DNA from: Oncomelania hupensis
Taxonomy: Eukaryota; Mollusca; Gastropoda; Littorinimorpha; Pomatiopsidae
Assembly (NCBI GenBank): GCA_036898135.1
Contig: CM072515.1
Coordinates: 53,658,236 to 53,722,235 of the forward strand
DNA length: 64,000 bases
Direction: 5' to 3'
Shown here: piece by piece, positions 11,854 to 26,666 of the stretch
Numbering within the stretch: the first letter of the stretch is position 1
Layout: every line of letters begins with the position of its first letter
Made by a program: the position numbers and the translations under genes
The notes under the pieces: model-generated
Told to the model about the DNA's origin: nothing
Databases searched by the model: none
The model's input: the letters and a program-made list of their open reading frames with translations, nothing else

Positions 11854-12157
11854 GGCCTGTAGGCTACTACTAATGCACTAACTGAAGATGCAGGTAAAAG
11901 TTTTTTTTAATCCTCCTGCGTGTCAAAGCACAAGTTGCAATGTTTCTTGTTACAGGCGCTTGTATCTGAGGACACGCGAGCGCCCGTATTTACATTACAT
12001 CACGAAGCAGACTCCAACGCATGTCCGTCGTATTTCACACACAAATTAATGCTTGTAACGTGATTATGTATTGCTGTTATGGACAGTTATTCTATAGCAA
12101 CCCACTAGTCTACGCAACAATATTGCACAATAGTTCTAAACGGAGTTCCTGTTAGCT

Positions 12158-12910
12158 ATTCACACTTTTCTGCTATCCTATGCACCAACGGGAATCCCCT
12201 CAATGAAACATACTTCCGGTTTCTTTCTCCGCGTGTTTTAGTGAGTTATTTCCAAATATTCAAGAATAATAACATGTGTCACTGGCCACCTGTATCGTAC
12301 CCTCACATATTTTTATTTTTTTTTGGCTGCAGTTTATTATCCCTTTCTATCGCCAGTGGCGCGCCTAAACCCTACCTACCTAACATTATTTGTGAATTTT
12401 TGAAAAATATTCGGAAAAACATAACGCCCAGATGCTGGCTCGAACCCACACCTGTCAGGCGCCATTGGTTTCTGGCTTGTGGACAAGGCAAGTTAGTCCC
12501 GCCTTAGCCCACTTGGCCACAACGCTCGCCTAAAATAGTCAGTTACTTCGTGTTTTGTGAAGGTTGCGACGGCGAAGCTATGGAAAACTACAAGAGTCTT
12601 CAGGTCCTGTTTCACTTTCTGTCGATGATCGACGCACCTCCGAAGTCGCCACAAATACAGGCCTCTACGATTGTTTTTTGCATCCTTTCACTGAGCATGT
12701 ACTTCCTCCACCGTTTTTATACTTATCCCACTCGTTTTCTGGCTCTAACAATCGTCGTTTTCGGCAATTTGCCATATTTAAAAGTCACGCATCAAGCTTT
12801 GATGAAAGCAAAACAAGCTAGACCGGAACTTGGTTTCATGTTAACCTCGTTTTAATTTATAATGGCGATACCCACGAGTTTTTATGAGAGGTGCCGGAAA
12901 GTTGTGAATT
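12158..12910. mobile_element. 750-bp element with imperfect inverted termini and a tRNA-like block, copy A
   Basis: Nearly identical to 60795-61541 in the opposite orientation. The ends read ATTCACACTTTTCTGC and GCCGGAAAGTTGTGAATT, imperfect inverted repeats of about 16 bp. On the minus strand, 12430-12530 contains box-A-like TGGCCAAGTGGGCTAAGGC and box-B-like GGGTTCGAGCC, as in a Ser/Leu-type tRNA with a long variable region. A 101-codon frame at 12550-12855 (+) is open in both copies but resembles no known protein. No clear target duplication is seen. It could be a MITE that captured a tRNA-derived segment or a composite SINE. Confidence 0.7.
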
Positions 12911-12976
12911 TTGGGGGGATGTGTCTCTATGTTCTTTCTCTGTCCCCCCAGCTCTGTGTTTGCCTAACACTCTATT

Positions 12977-15610
12977 CTCCTATCCTATCCTATCCCGTAA
13001 CTCGAAGGTCATTGGGGCACCAAAGATGATCGTTTAACCAGCTTACTCCATCTTTCTCTGTCCTCAGCAACCCTGATGGCTTCGCTCAGTGTCAAGCCAG
13101 TCCATTCTCGAATGTTGTCCTCCCACCTCTTCTTCTGTCTCCCTCTTCTTCTACCTCCTTGCACCGTGCCATGGCAAGACTTCATAAGCATAATCCAACA
13201 ATAGTATCAATAAATCGCGGTGAAACAAAAGATCGATCATTTACCTTTTTGACAATGTCGGGCTATGGCTATACTGCGATGAATTGGTTTTCACCCGTCA
13301 CCTGCGTAGTCTTCTGCGAGAGATCTTTCAGCGTGCGCGTTCTTCTCGGGTGAGATTCTAACACAGACTGACGCATCTTCACGCTGTGGTCAACTAAAGC
13401 GCGCGACATGCCGCGATACCTTAGTGCCCTCGACGGATATAAGTCAGCGAGATGATGTCCCTGCCTACGTAGTGAGAATCTTCCCTACACATGCTTAGCA
13501 TAACGTGACTTCTGTCGTCTTCTAGACATCGACTTTAAGTTACAAAGGCCAAAGAAGGATGAACTATTTGAGGCGTAAAGCCTTAGTGCTGGGTTCAAAC
13601 TAGCCACTCGTGACACTGGGTATAGGAAATGCTCAGAAGTCTTCTGTAGCACCTCATCTCCATACTTTGTATTCTTCGTTGTAGATCCGCTGTGAGGGTC
13701 CATGTTTTCCAAGCGTATAGGATGATGGCTATGACAAGGGAGCGCAGCAGCCTTACCTAGGAATATAGACTGATGGTCCTGTTTTTCCAAATGGGCTTCA
13801 ACCTTGCCAGCAGTGTTTGTGCGATCCTGGAGAAGACTTCCTGTCGGGACCCATTGTCTGATACAATATTTGAAACTATGCACTGTGTTGAGGGATTGGC
13901 CTTGGACTTTCATGTCCATGTTGATGCCATTGGTGTTCTCTTTCCATTTATCCAAGACGTCTTGTTTTTCTATAAAGCATATGCCAGACTTGCTTTGGAT
14001 CGTGGAGACCTTGGGCTGTTTAACCCTTGTCAGCCGCTTCACAGTCTGGTAGGCCTTCTTGCTGTTGTTCTTGTTCAGATTGTTCTCTATTTCCTGGCAT
14101 TGATCTTCTATTTAGTTCTCATTTGCTGTGCTCATGCCTTTTTGGATGTCATTGTTGAGTTTTCGGTAGACATCAGCTCCTGTGAGGTGTTCTTGTTCTT
14201 TTTCATCTCTCTTTGTTTCTCACACAGATCTAAAAGTTTAGGTGCGATCCACGGTTTTATCTTTGGGCGGTGCTTGCCATGGATATCAGTGGCTGCATCT
14301 GTCACAGCTAAGCTGAAGGTGGTGGTCATAGTGTTGACATCTACTTCACCAGCTCCCAAAATGAACAGTGGTGCAAATTTCCCTCCAATTGTGGCTTGAA
14401 ATATTTCTGCCCTTCCGGGTTTTGTAGTTTGTTCAGGTCGAACTTCAGTCTAGTGCACTTTGCTGTGTTTACTCTCTTCAAGTGGAGCCGGAAGGACATC
14501 ATCACGAGATCGTGGTCACTTCCGATGTCTGCTCCTAGAAACGTGCGTGTTCTGCCAATGTTGATGCTTGATCTGAAGCGTGTTTTCACCATGATGTAGT
14601 CGATCTCGTTATGATGCTCCCGCCGGTATTGTGCCACGTCCAATGTCTGGATTTTTGGTGGAGACCAAACGTTTTTGCCAGTATCAGATTGTTGTATCTG
14701 GCAAACTCCAAGAGTCTCAGACCTCTCTCATTCGTCTCGTTGTTTCAGTGGGATCCACGTGTCTCCCCAATTGTGGTGCGCATCTTGGCCAACCTTGGCA
14801 TTCCAGTCGCCTTGCACTATGACTATGTCCTTGTTTGGCACTTGGTCAAGAAAAGCCTGTAGATGTTCATAGAAATCCTTCACTTCGCTGTCGTCATAGC
14901 CTTATGTTGGGGCATAGGCCTGGTGATGTTGAAAGGGGCTGCTTTCAGACGGATGGTAACGAGTCTACTGGAGACTGGGCGGCAACCCATGACAGAATGT
15001 CTCTGTGGACCAAGAATCCAACGCCGTGTTCGTGCATGTCCTTTCTTCCCGCTGAAATAAAACTTGTGGCCTTCGTCGGTCGTTATTTCACCTATGCCTT
15101 TCCAGCGCAGTTCGCTGATACCTAAAAATGTTCCATCGGTAGTGGTCCAGCTTGTGGGCCAGTTCTTCTAATTTTCCCTCCGCAGTTAGGGTCCTGACAT
15201 TCCAGGTCCCTATGACGATGTGATCTCTCGTGCGGATCTTGCGAAGTTGTCCATCAGTAGCACACTTATCCACTCCGTCCTGGTGACCCGGGCGACGACC
15301 GATCCGGGATGGAATGAGTGGTTCTCTTCATCATATGGTGTGTCTTGGGCAAGAAAAACCTGGCGGGGCCCAATTCTCTCCAGGCTGTTAGGCTGTTGGC
15401 CACAGCCGAAATCCACGAATACAGTGTGGCTCGGCTTGGCCCCGAGCATGTGGTCGTTGAACCTGTAATAATGTGAGGTTCCTCCGCCCTGGCCGGTGAC
15501 TTCTGTGTAGAAGACTTTTGCCCAGTGATGCCGTGCTAACATCACCCCTGTTAGTCGCCTCTTACGACACGCCGGGAAACGTTGGGTCTATTCTGTGCCC
15601 GAACCCACAG
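12977..15610 (-). mobile_element. RTE-like copy 5, rearranged
   Basis: A minus-strand copy with GGATA tail (12977-13000), terminal fragment (to 13178), a foreign 436-bp block (13179-13614), an RT C-terminal part (13615-13944), a direct join to the upstream linker that deletes about 950 bp including the RT palm, and an endonuclease region (about 14341-15545) with frameshifts. It extends further 5' than copy 4 and includes TCGTAAGAGGCGACTAACAG (about 15551-15571), a motif I recall as common near the start of RTE elements of this type. The endonuclease marks GTWNVRTL and IGSDHDLVMMSF are visible but in separate frames. Confidence 0.88.
13179..13614. other. Unidentified insert within RTE copy 5
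   Basis: This 436-bp block interrupts homology to the RTE family and replaces about 150 bp of RT C-terminal sequence. It is more GC-balanced than its surroundings. No frame, tRNA fold or repeat in the window matches it. Confidence 0.5.
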
Positions 15611-15795
15611 CTGGCAGTTGCTATGAATAGGTACACAAATGCGGAATGTATTGATTTAGAATCTACATGTAAACTATACTTTGGGAAGTGTTATTTTTAG
15701 TTGCAAGCTTTTGTTTTCTTCAGTGGGACAACATTCACTATTTAAACGGACCTGTTGAGGGTGCGTGGTAAAAGTGGCTTCCTTTAAATTACAGG

Positions 15796-15797
<2 letters not shown>

Positions 15798-15868
<71 letters not shown>
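15798..15868. repeat. (CT)n microsatellite
   Basis: About 35 uninterrupted CT units adjoining the conserved core at 15866-15912. Confidence 0.97.
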
Positions 15869-15869
<1 letters not shown>

Positions 15870-15912
15870 AGGTCACTAGAAACACACGCATGCAGTGAAG
15901 CGAGAGAGGGAA
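15866..15912 (-). repeat. Microsatellite-flanked conserved core, copy 2
   Basis: The reverse complement matches the core at 8217-8266 with few changes. Here it sits between a 71-bp CT array and a 200-bp TATC array. Confidence 0.6.
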
Positions 15913-16114
<202 letters not shown>

Positions 16115-16679
16115 TAACAACTTTAAATGCATGAGAAATTTCGCCTCCCAGTGGGAATGAAGCTTAGAGTGATCGATCATATAGCTGGGAGAACATGATA
16201 GACATGCGGGACCCGAGAGCTCGGAGTCAGGGCGGCAGACACCGCCCAATCCATATCTCTGCTACAACATTGCATATAACTAAATCAGGCACCACTGAGG
16301 ATGATATATTGGTTATATTATCATTATTTACTGCATTGAATTTCAGCCCATTTGACGGCGTTGCAAGCAAAGCAGTAAACATGCTAAAGTAAGTAGGAAG
16401 AAAACAGGGGGAAAGAAAACGACATAGGAGAAGGAGGAACGGGAAATGAAAAAAAGGATAAAAATGGATGGTAAGTAGAGGAGAAGGAAGAAAGGAAAAA
16501 GGAAGATGAGAAGAACGATGATGATAACGATGAGAAGAAGTTGTTGTTGGTGGTGATGTGGTTTTGGCTGTTGCTGCTGTTGTTTTTGCTGATGTTGTTG
16601 TTGTTGTTGATGATGATGGTGATGATGATGATTGTGGTGTGAACAAAGATTCAGATATGTGCTGCTGCTGCTGTTGTTG

Positions 16680-16758
<79 letters not shown>

Positions 16759-18267
16759 CAATATTCTCTGTCGTGGCTCTTACTACTAATAATAATCCCT
16801 AATAGTGCCAATGCTGCGTATTAGAGACCTGCTCGCATAGTCAGTCAGTCAGTCACACGACAAAAGTCTTCATTATCAATTACTTATAATATCAGCCACA
16901 CGGATCTCAGTAGCAACTGCAAATCTTTGGTCTATCAAGACGCTTCCTCACTAATCCTCTGCTGTCCAGCCAGCTTCATTGATCATGATTAAGTCTGTCA
17001 GGATCTCTCTCCATTGACAACTAGTGTTAGCCAGTATTAATGGTCTATCAGGATTACGACAAGGCAAGATCCCTCAGAGACAAAAATAAATCCTCCGATA
17101 CCCTCTCGTTGAGAGTATCATATCAGTGGGTCAATCCTTCAATCCAATCCAATCCCATCCCATCATACCATCTCATCCCATCCAGTCTCCTTTTCCCGGA
17201 ACGGTGTATCTCTTTCTCAGTTTCTATGGTATCGACGTGCATGCTATGCCATTCTCACACTCCTTTTGGTTCCTGGTAAGCCTTTTCTCTAGGTGGTACA
17301 CCAAATACACCCCTCTCCTCTTCCCTTACACCAATAACTCCACACCTATTCCACCTCTTCCCATCCCCGAGGAAGAAGAGGAGGAGGAAGATGATGAAGC
17401 ATAAGCAGCAGCCCACAGCAGCAGCAGTATCAACAGCAGAAGAAGAAGAAGAAGAAGGAGGAGGAGGAGGAGGAGGGAAAAGGGAAAGGCGGCGGAGAAC
17501 CAATATATTTAATATGTTGCATCAAACTGAATCATACCTGAAGAAGCAGAAGAAGAAGAAGACATTACATTACATGATTATTGCTTTAGGTCCAGCGGAC
17601 TCTTCCGAGCCAAATCAGGACCAAGAAGAAGCAGAAGCAGAAGAAGAAGAAGAAGAAGAAGAAGAAGAAGAAAAAAGAAGAAGGAGAAGCAGAAGAAGCA
17701 GAAGAAGAAGGAAGGAAAGAAAGAAAGGTTACATAGAAGAGTTACTGCTGGAGAGAATGAACGAAGGAGACAACAAAATTTAGGTTTTGATTGCCTCGCC
17801 TATAAAAGTGAAACAGTAAATAAAACGAAAGTCAGCATCCTGGACATAATCGGTATTGAATGCTATCCTCCTGGGATATTACATTACACTACATGATTAT
17901 TGCTTTAGGTCCAACCTGGGATATGAAGGTGAAATGAGGACACATCTATCTTCCCCATTGGCAGCAGAGGGGAATGAGATAGATCATATTTTCCTATTTT
18001 CACAGTTATCCGGGGAAGATAAAATCACTTAGTTGAAAAGACGTTAACTGAGAAAAACAAACAATAAACAAACCCAGGAGAATAACATCCAACAAGGGAT
18101 ATGTCCAGGTTGCTGTCGTGTACCCCAAGTCCCAATTTCAAAGAAAAAAATAAATGAAAGAAAGAATTAAGTGCATGTTTATGCATGTCCACGCATATCT
18201 TTATAAGAAAGTCTAAACTCATTTCATCAATGAAAAAACTAGTTTACATTTTTAAAAAATCTGAATC
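16115..18267. other. Low-complexity intergenic DNA with GAT and GAA arrays
   Basis: Contains a GAT array (16680-16759), a GAA-rich purine tract (about 17629-17722) and two short fragments resembling the AACT-tailed family end (17575-17620 and 17880-17915: TGATTATTGCTTTAGGTCCA). The acidic and Asp-rich open frames come from these arrays. No gene is supported. Confidence 0.6.
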
Positions 18268-18270
18268 TGA

Positions 18271-18322
<52 letters not shown>

Positions 18323-18423
18323 AAAAAATAAAATAATATAAAGAAAGAAAGTGAAGAAGAAGAAGAAGAAGAAGAAGAAGAAGAAGAAGAAGAAGAAGAA
18401 GAAGAAGAAGAAGAAGAAGAAGA
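18268..18423. repeat. (GAAA)n and (GAA)n purine arrays
   Basis: GAAA units at 18268-18324 and GAA units at 18350-18423 form one all-purine strand of about 150 bp. Confidence 0.95.
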
Positions 18424-19402
18424 GAAAACAAATGGGATTTAAAAAGTTGAACTGCATAATACTTGGAAATTAAAAATCCCTGGTTGATATTGTTTCGGTC
18501 TGTTATTTACATTCATTGAGGTATCCATAATCACGAGATAAACAATTTAGAATCTTGCCGCGGTTACATATTCTATACTGCACATAATCAGGAGATACTC
18601 CAGTTATAACCTTGCCGCAGGTATATACTTCAAAGTGCACACTAACACTTTGGTTCGAAGTTCAGGTATCCCTACTCTATATAATCCATTCTGCAGATAA
18701 TTATATCACACATTGTTCCAGTCATTGAGCTCGTGAAACTGCCAATGACAAACTCTTATTGGAAACCAGAGAACAGGAAACACTGACAAGAAATATGGAA
18801 ACGTTCTTTGAGCTTACCTCTTGAAATAATCCATCTTCATCCGTTCTCTAGGCGTACTTGTACTAACAGAAACACGTGTCCACCATCATTATCTAATTTA
18901 TGATACTGCAATCGATCAAAAATAAACTAAAAAAAAAAAAAAAGATGTAGATTGTATCGGTTTCCAGAACTTACAGGTTGTTGTATTAGTTTTCACGAAT
19001 AAGAAACTTTTCATTACTAAGATGCTTTCGCTACGTGTAACTGACAAGAAGACGAAGTAAATATGTCATCAAATAATGTTATCGCCTTTATCAAATACTG
19101 AAATAGCCATATACCCTACACATGAACTTTTACATTTTGGCTGCAAACCAGACAGTGACACATTATATTTGCCGGTACCATGTTATCAGTTCCGCTTATC
19201 TCAGGAAATAATCCATCTTGAATCGCCGAGTGTTTACATGCGTGGCATGGCAGCGTTGCCAGTTTGTTTTTTTTAGAAATGTGAACAGTGTTCACCCCAA
19301 TTGTTCGGCTCGCCTGTAGGCACACGTGTTGTTGCGTTTCAGGTGAGAAGAAAGACGCGTTTGTCTCCCCTTTGTACTCATCCCCAGCTCCTCTACCATC
19401 TC

Positions 19403-19472
<70 letters not shown>
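19403..19472. repeat. (ATC)n microsatellite
   Basis: About 23 ATC units, abutting the 5' limit of an AACT-tailed family copy. Confidence 0.97.
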
Positions 19473-19475
<3 letters not shown>

Positions 19476-19479
19476 CCCT

Positions 19480-20000
19480 CTTTCTCTTTGTGGAAATTTA
19501 GTGTTTTAAATTACTACCGTTTCTGTCATTCTTATTTCTTCTTTCTCGTTCCTATCAATCTACTATCTGCAATCTTCCTCGCTTGACCAGTCACCTAACT
19601 CTTTTCTGTAAAACTCTCCCAAATTTTAAACTCCTCGTCTGGGATCTGTTGGGTCAGCTTGGGGATATTGGACGCTTTCTGCCAAATGGTAACTAGGGTT
19701 TTCTATTTGTGTTATTATTAGCAATGTAGGCATTTTATGTCTTTTGTTAATATTTTTTAATAATGTTTATATTGTATTTTGTTTTTGTAAACGGGGGTTC
19801 GATATATTAGAATACAACCTCAGCGTCTCCTGCATGGAATGCCTTTATTGTAAAGTGACCGGCTGATGAAATGTCTTCAGTGTTACCATTAAGGTTGTTA
19901 CAGCAGATCTTTTATACGTATTGGGGGTGAGTCCTCTTTCAACCAAGTTGTGGTCCTGATTCGGCTCTTTGCATTCCGCTGGACCCTATAAACAATGACA
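19480..20000 (+). mobile_element. AACT-tailed family copy
   Basis: Shares TTGGGGATATTGGACGCTTT, AATGTAGGCATTTTAT, TTTGTTTTTGTAAACGGGGG and the terminal CCTGATTCGGCTCTTTGCA, then TTCCGCTGGACCCTATAAAC, with the copies at 54345, 55135 and (reversed) 31877. No protein motifs are recognised. The conserved plus-strand 3' end and varied 5' truncation point to a non-LTR element or a SINE-like derivative. Confidence 0.7.
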
Positions 20001-20394
20001 ATTCAACTAAAAAGGTGTTGAAAATGTAAAACGTGTTATTTTTTAATTAAAGCTAAGCCGTATTGGTTGTTTTAAACAAGACTGGACGACCATGAATTTT
20101 ACTATGCTTATGGTATTTTCAAGCGTGAGGTTGTTTGCTGTGAGTATCTATCTATCTTTAATAAGAAATTTCGCCGAGAGAAAAACATATTCTAAGCTTA
20201 AAAGCCCACTTTATAATTGTTTAATACAATAACAATGCGAATGTGTGGGTAAACCCGTGTTCGCCAAAAGTAACACAGCCTTGGAATAAGTGCACTTTAA
20301 GACAAGTCCACATGCAACCACAAATGTTGCATATTTGTTTATAAAGCAATTACCGTTATAAGTAAGAATCTGCAGGAAGTAATGTGTGTGTGTG

Positions 20395-20555
20395 GGGGGG
20401 GGGGGGGGGGGGTGGTGGTGTAAATAGTGTGCATAATTACATTTTACCTGTGTTAGCACGAATGTAAGTGCTTTTATAATAATTTTTATTTATTTATTTA
20501 TTTATTTATTTTTTAATCTATTAATTAAATTATTTATTTATTTATTTATTATTTA

Positions 20556-20647
<92 letters not shown>

Positions 20648-20660
20648 TTGGTGTTGTTGT
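20395..20660. repeat. Poly-G run and mixed ATTT/ATT/TAG arrays
   Basis: An 18-nt G run lies at 20395-20412. ATTT units at about 20476-20556 then give way to ATT (20559-20600) and TAG (20601-20647), three arrays fused end to end. Confidence 0.9.
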
Positions 20661-20760
20661 TGGTCTTATGTTATTTTAAATGCATTGGTTGTGATGGGTC
20701 ACAATTATGATGGACCACAATTATGATGGGCTGATTGCCTTAACTATTAAATTCAGAAAG

Positions 20761-20868
<108 letters not shown>

Positions 20869-20920
20869 GATCTCTGCCTATCTACCTCTCCTCTTTGTCT
20901 CTCTCTGTCTGTGTCTCTTA

Positions 20921-22360
<1,440 letters not shown>

Positions 22361-22728
22361 AAAATGCTATGAACGCGCTTTTCCCCAAGGCTCAAAGCGC
22401 GGCGATGTATACCAACATACACGCTCACCTGTCTCATTTACCCTCACACACACCAAACACACATACATCACTCAAACAGGTGGTGTAAAGGCAGGGAGAT
22501 CGCTATTAGAATACGGAAGAAAATCTAATTTTTATTTTTGAAATTTTTATATTGACTGCATCCTGTACCATTATTGAAGGGAGGGAGGAAACCGGAGTGC
22601 CCGGAAAAAACCCTCGGTGACCTCAATAGTCTCGTACCTAAGTCACATACGTTCGCCCCTTGCGGGAATCGAACCCGCGACCTTCGGCATTGGAAACCGG
22701 CGACTTATCCACTGCGCCACGAGGCCAC
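22361..22728 (-). mobile_element. tRNA-headed SINE with (ATT)n tail
   Basis: On the minus strand it starts at about 22728 with GGCCTCGTGGCGCAGTGGAT (box A) and GGTCGCGGGTTCGATTCCCG (box B), an Arg-type tRNA-like head whose anticodon loop is degenerate. A body with TTTTTTCCGGGCACTCCGGT follows, which resembles the conserved core of Nin-DC-type SINEs (recalled, not verified). The 3' part reads CTTTACACCACCTGTTTGAG, then CGCCGCGCTTTGAGC and GGGAAAAGCGCG, and passes into ATT units. 38581-38735 and 49195-49330 match the 3' half. Confidence 0.82.
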
Positions 22729-22795
22729 CCCTTCTTCTTCTTCTTCTTCTTCTTATCCTCCTCCTCCTATTCTTTTTCTTCTTCTAAAATATACT

Positions 22796-22878
<83 letters not shown>

Positions 22879-22991
22879 TTTTATTTCTTCTTCTTTTTCT
22901 TCTTCTATTACTTCTTCTTTTTCATTTTTCATTCTTCTTCTTCTTCTTCTTCTTCTTCTTCTTCTTCTTCTTCTTCTTCTTCTTCTTCTAA
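22728..22991. repeat. TTC and ATC arrays
   Basis: TTC at 22728-22755, ATC at 22797-22879 and TTC at 22932-22991, separated by short T-rich spacers. Confidence 0.95.
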
Positions 22992-23040
22992 TTCTCCTCC
23001 TTCCCTTCTCCTTCGTCTTCTTCTTCTTAAATCATCATCA

Positions 23041-23615
23041 TCATCGAGGTAATACACATTGCTGCGATCGGTACAAAGTATCGCCAAAACTCCCGCTAGC
23101 AGCAGGTGAAAGTATTCCCTCCATCCCGTCAAAGTATACTTTGGGCTCGCTACCGCGGATGCGAAGCGCACTACTGTTTAAAAGTGACGGAAAGAGCGGA
23201 ATATTGCTACAAGGGTTCGGGTAAGGGTTAGTTGTAGATCTATCCCTAGCCCTTGCCCTAACCCTTTTCTCTACAAAAATGCTTTTACCGTCCCAAAAAC
23301 CCATTTGCCTTCTTGGATTCTTAAATTGTATGAAACCAAGTGAGGACACTATCCGGCGTCAATAAACGGTTCGAAAAAAATCTCAGACGGTTCGTAAAAG
23401 ACCATTGACCTAGAAACAAATACAGCGTGACCTAATTCGTCGCCTAGAGGAGACGAAACTTACTTTTCCGTTTGTAGTCTTTCACCGACACTGTAACTGA
23501 GCAGGCTGCTAACCTCGCTTACCTCCCTTCTAGCGACAAGGGACATACTTTGGCCTGCTGCGCAGCGTGTGCCTGGAGTATACTTTCTTTCGATCGCAGC
23601 TATGTGCAATGGGTG

Positions 23616-23700
<85 letters not shown>

Positions 23701-23714
23701 TTCTTCTTCTTCTT

Positions 23715-23745
<31 letters not shown>

Positions 23746-24268
23746 TTCTCCCACTGATTCCACCCAATACACATTGGTCGAAGGCTACTAGAAGCATGCT
23801 ATAGTAGTCGCATCAACAGGCCATAAAGCATGCTCTCATGCTTCAGAGCACTGCTTCCTATACGCTTCAAGCCTTAGGAGCATTGACCAATGAACTCATT
23901 AAAATAAAAAATGTAAGTTTCGTCACCTTTAGGGGACGAATTAGGTCAAACTGTAGTTGTTTCTAGGTCAACTGTCTTTTACGAACCGTTTGAGAATGTT
24001 TTTGAACCGTTTGTTGACGCCGGATAGTGTCCTCACTTGGTTTTATACAATTTAAGAATCCCAAAAGGCAAATGGGTTTTTCATACGGAAAGAGTGGAAT
24101 GTTGCAGAGCAACATTCTGTGTATATTTACAGTGAAATTGCGCTTTTTCCGTCACTATAGAGCTTGAAGCGTATAGGAAGCAGTGCTCTGAAGCATGAGA
24201 GCATGCTTTATGGCCTGTCGAGGTCACTACTACTGCATGCGGCTAGTAGCCTTCGACCATTGTGTACC
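23041..24268. repeat. Composite inverted-repeat element around an ATC/TTC array
   Basis: Two arm pairs face each other. Arm A is 23288-23462 and its inverse A' is 23912-24084 (shared GACGCCGGATAGTGTCCTCA, TTTTACGAACCGT, GACGAATTAGGTCA). Arm B is 23769-23873 and B' is 24161-24266 (shared GGCCATAAAGCATGCTCTCA, TGCTTCCTATACGCTTCAAG). A third short pair, near 23050 and 23580-23610, contains CGATCGCAGC. The order is A, array (ATC 23616-23699, TTC 23699-23745), B, A', B'. No open frame beyond the array artefacts. I do not recognise a family; a foldback-type element is possible. Confidence 0.75.
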
Positions 24269-26046
<1,778 letters not shown>

Positions 26047-26169
26047 AAATATATATTTTGTTTGTTGTTGTCGGGTTTTTGGTGGGTATGGGGGTGAGGA
26101 AGGGAGGGTGAATTTTTATATGATTATGATTATGATTATTATTTGCATTGGGTGGTTCGTAATTCTTGT

Positions 26170-26172
<3 letters not shown>

Positions 26173-26247
<75 letters not shown>
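26173..26247. repeat. (GA)n microsatellite
   Basis: About 37 GA units. Confidence 0.97.
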
Positions 26248-26251
<4 letters not shown>

Positions 26252-26400
26252 GCTTAAAAAAAGCATCAACACACACACACGCTCTCACACACACATATTA
26301 ACACACACGTTTATGGTTGAAACAGCATTTATTTACGATCCACATCAGTCATCAAAGTTTTTGCAAAAAAACGTGCATTCGACAGTAGAATGAGAAAACA

Positions 26401-26475
26401 ATATTGGTTGGTTGGTTGGTTGGTTGGTTAGTGTGTGTGTGTGTGTGTGTCTGTGTGTGTGTGTGTGTGTGTGTA
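26401..26475. repeat. (GGTT)n and (GT)n arrays
   Basis: GGTT units at 26401-26428 pass into GT units with one CT interruption. Confidence 0.93.
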
Positions 26476-26633
26476 TGGAATACGGTTGAACAGAAGCTGG
26501 CGAGTATTTTATACATACATACAGCAATGCTTTCACGTTTTAAACAGATTAGAAGTAGATGATTTTATTATTACAACTTTGAAACCGAAATTGTCCATAT
26601 AACAATGATAATTCACATTACAGGAATAGGCAA

Positions 26634-26666
26634 TGACACAATGACACAATGACACAATGACACACG
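26634..26666. repeat. 9-bp tandem repeat
   Basis: The unit ATGACACAA is repeated about four times. Confidence 0.85.

Larger units (their letters stand above)
8639..11870 (-). mobile_element. RTE-like non-LTR retrotransposon copy 4, nearly full length, inactivated
   Basis: This is the longest copy of the family, about 3.2 kb. It reads on the minus strand from just upstream of the endonuclease (11853) through the RT to a short degenerate GGATA tail at 8639-8655. The reading frame shifts at least four times (near 10700, 10550, 10040 and 9760), so no full protein is made. Related host-annotated proteins are often called craniofacial-development-protein-2-like, a name given to RTE endonuclease fragments (established knowledge). 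Compared with copy 5 it lacks roughly the first 100-150 bp. Its parts are annotated separately below. Confidence 0.93.

Noticed and set aside
12550..12855. 101-codon frame as a host gene
   Set aside because: It lies within a mobile repeat present twice, with no splice or promoter context. Being open in both copies is explained by recent duplication.
22650..22728. tRNA-Arg-like sequence as a working tRNA gene
   Set aside because: It heads a SINE body with an (ATT)n tail, and the anticodon arm is degenerate.
23220..23270. Telomere-like CCCTAACCC near an interstitial site
   Set aside because: Only one or two degenerate units; too short to call telomeric.
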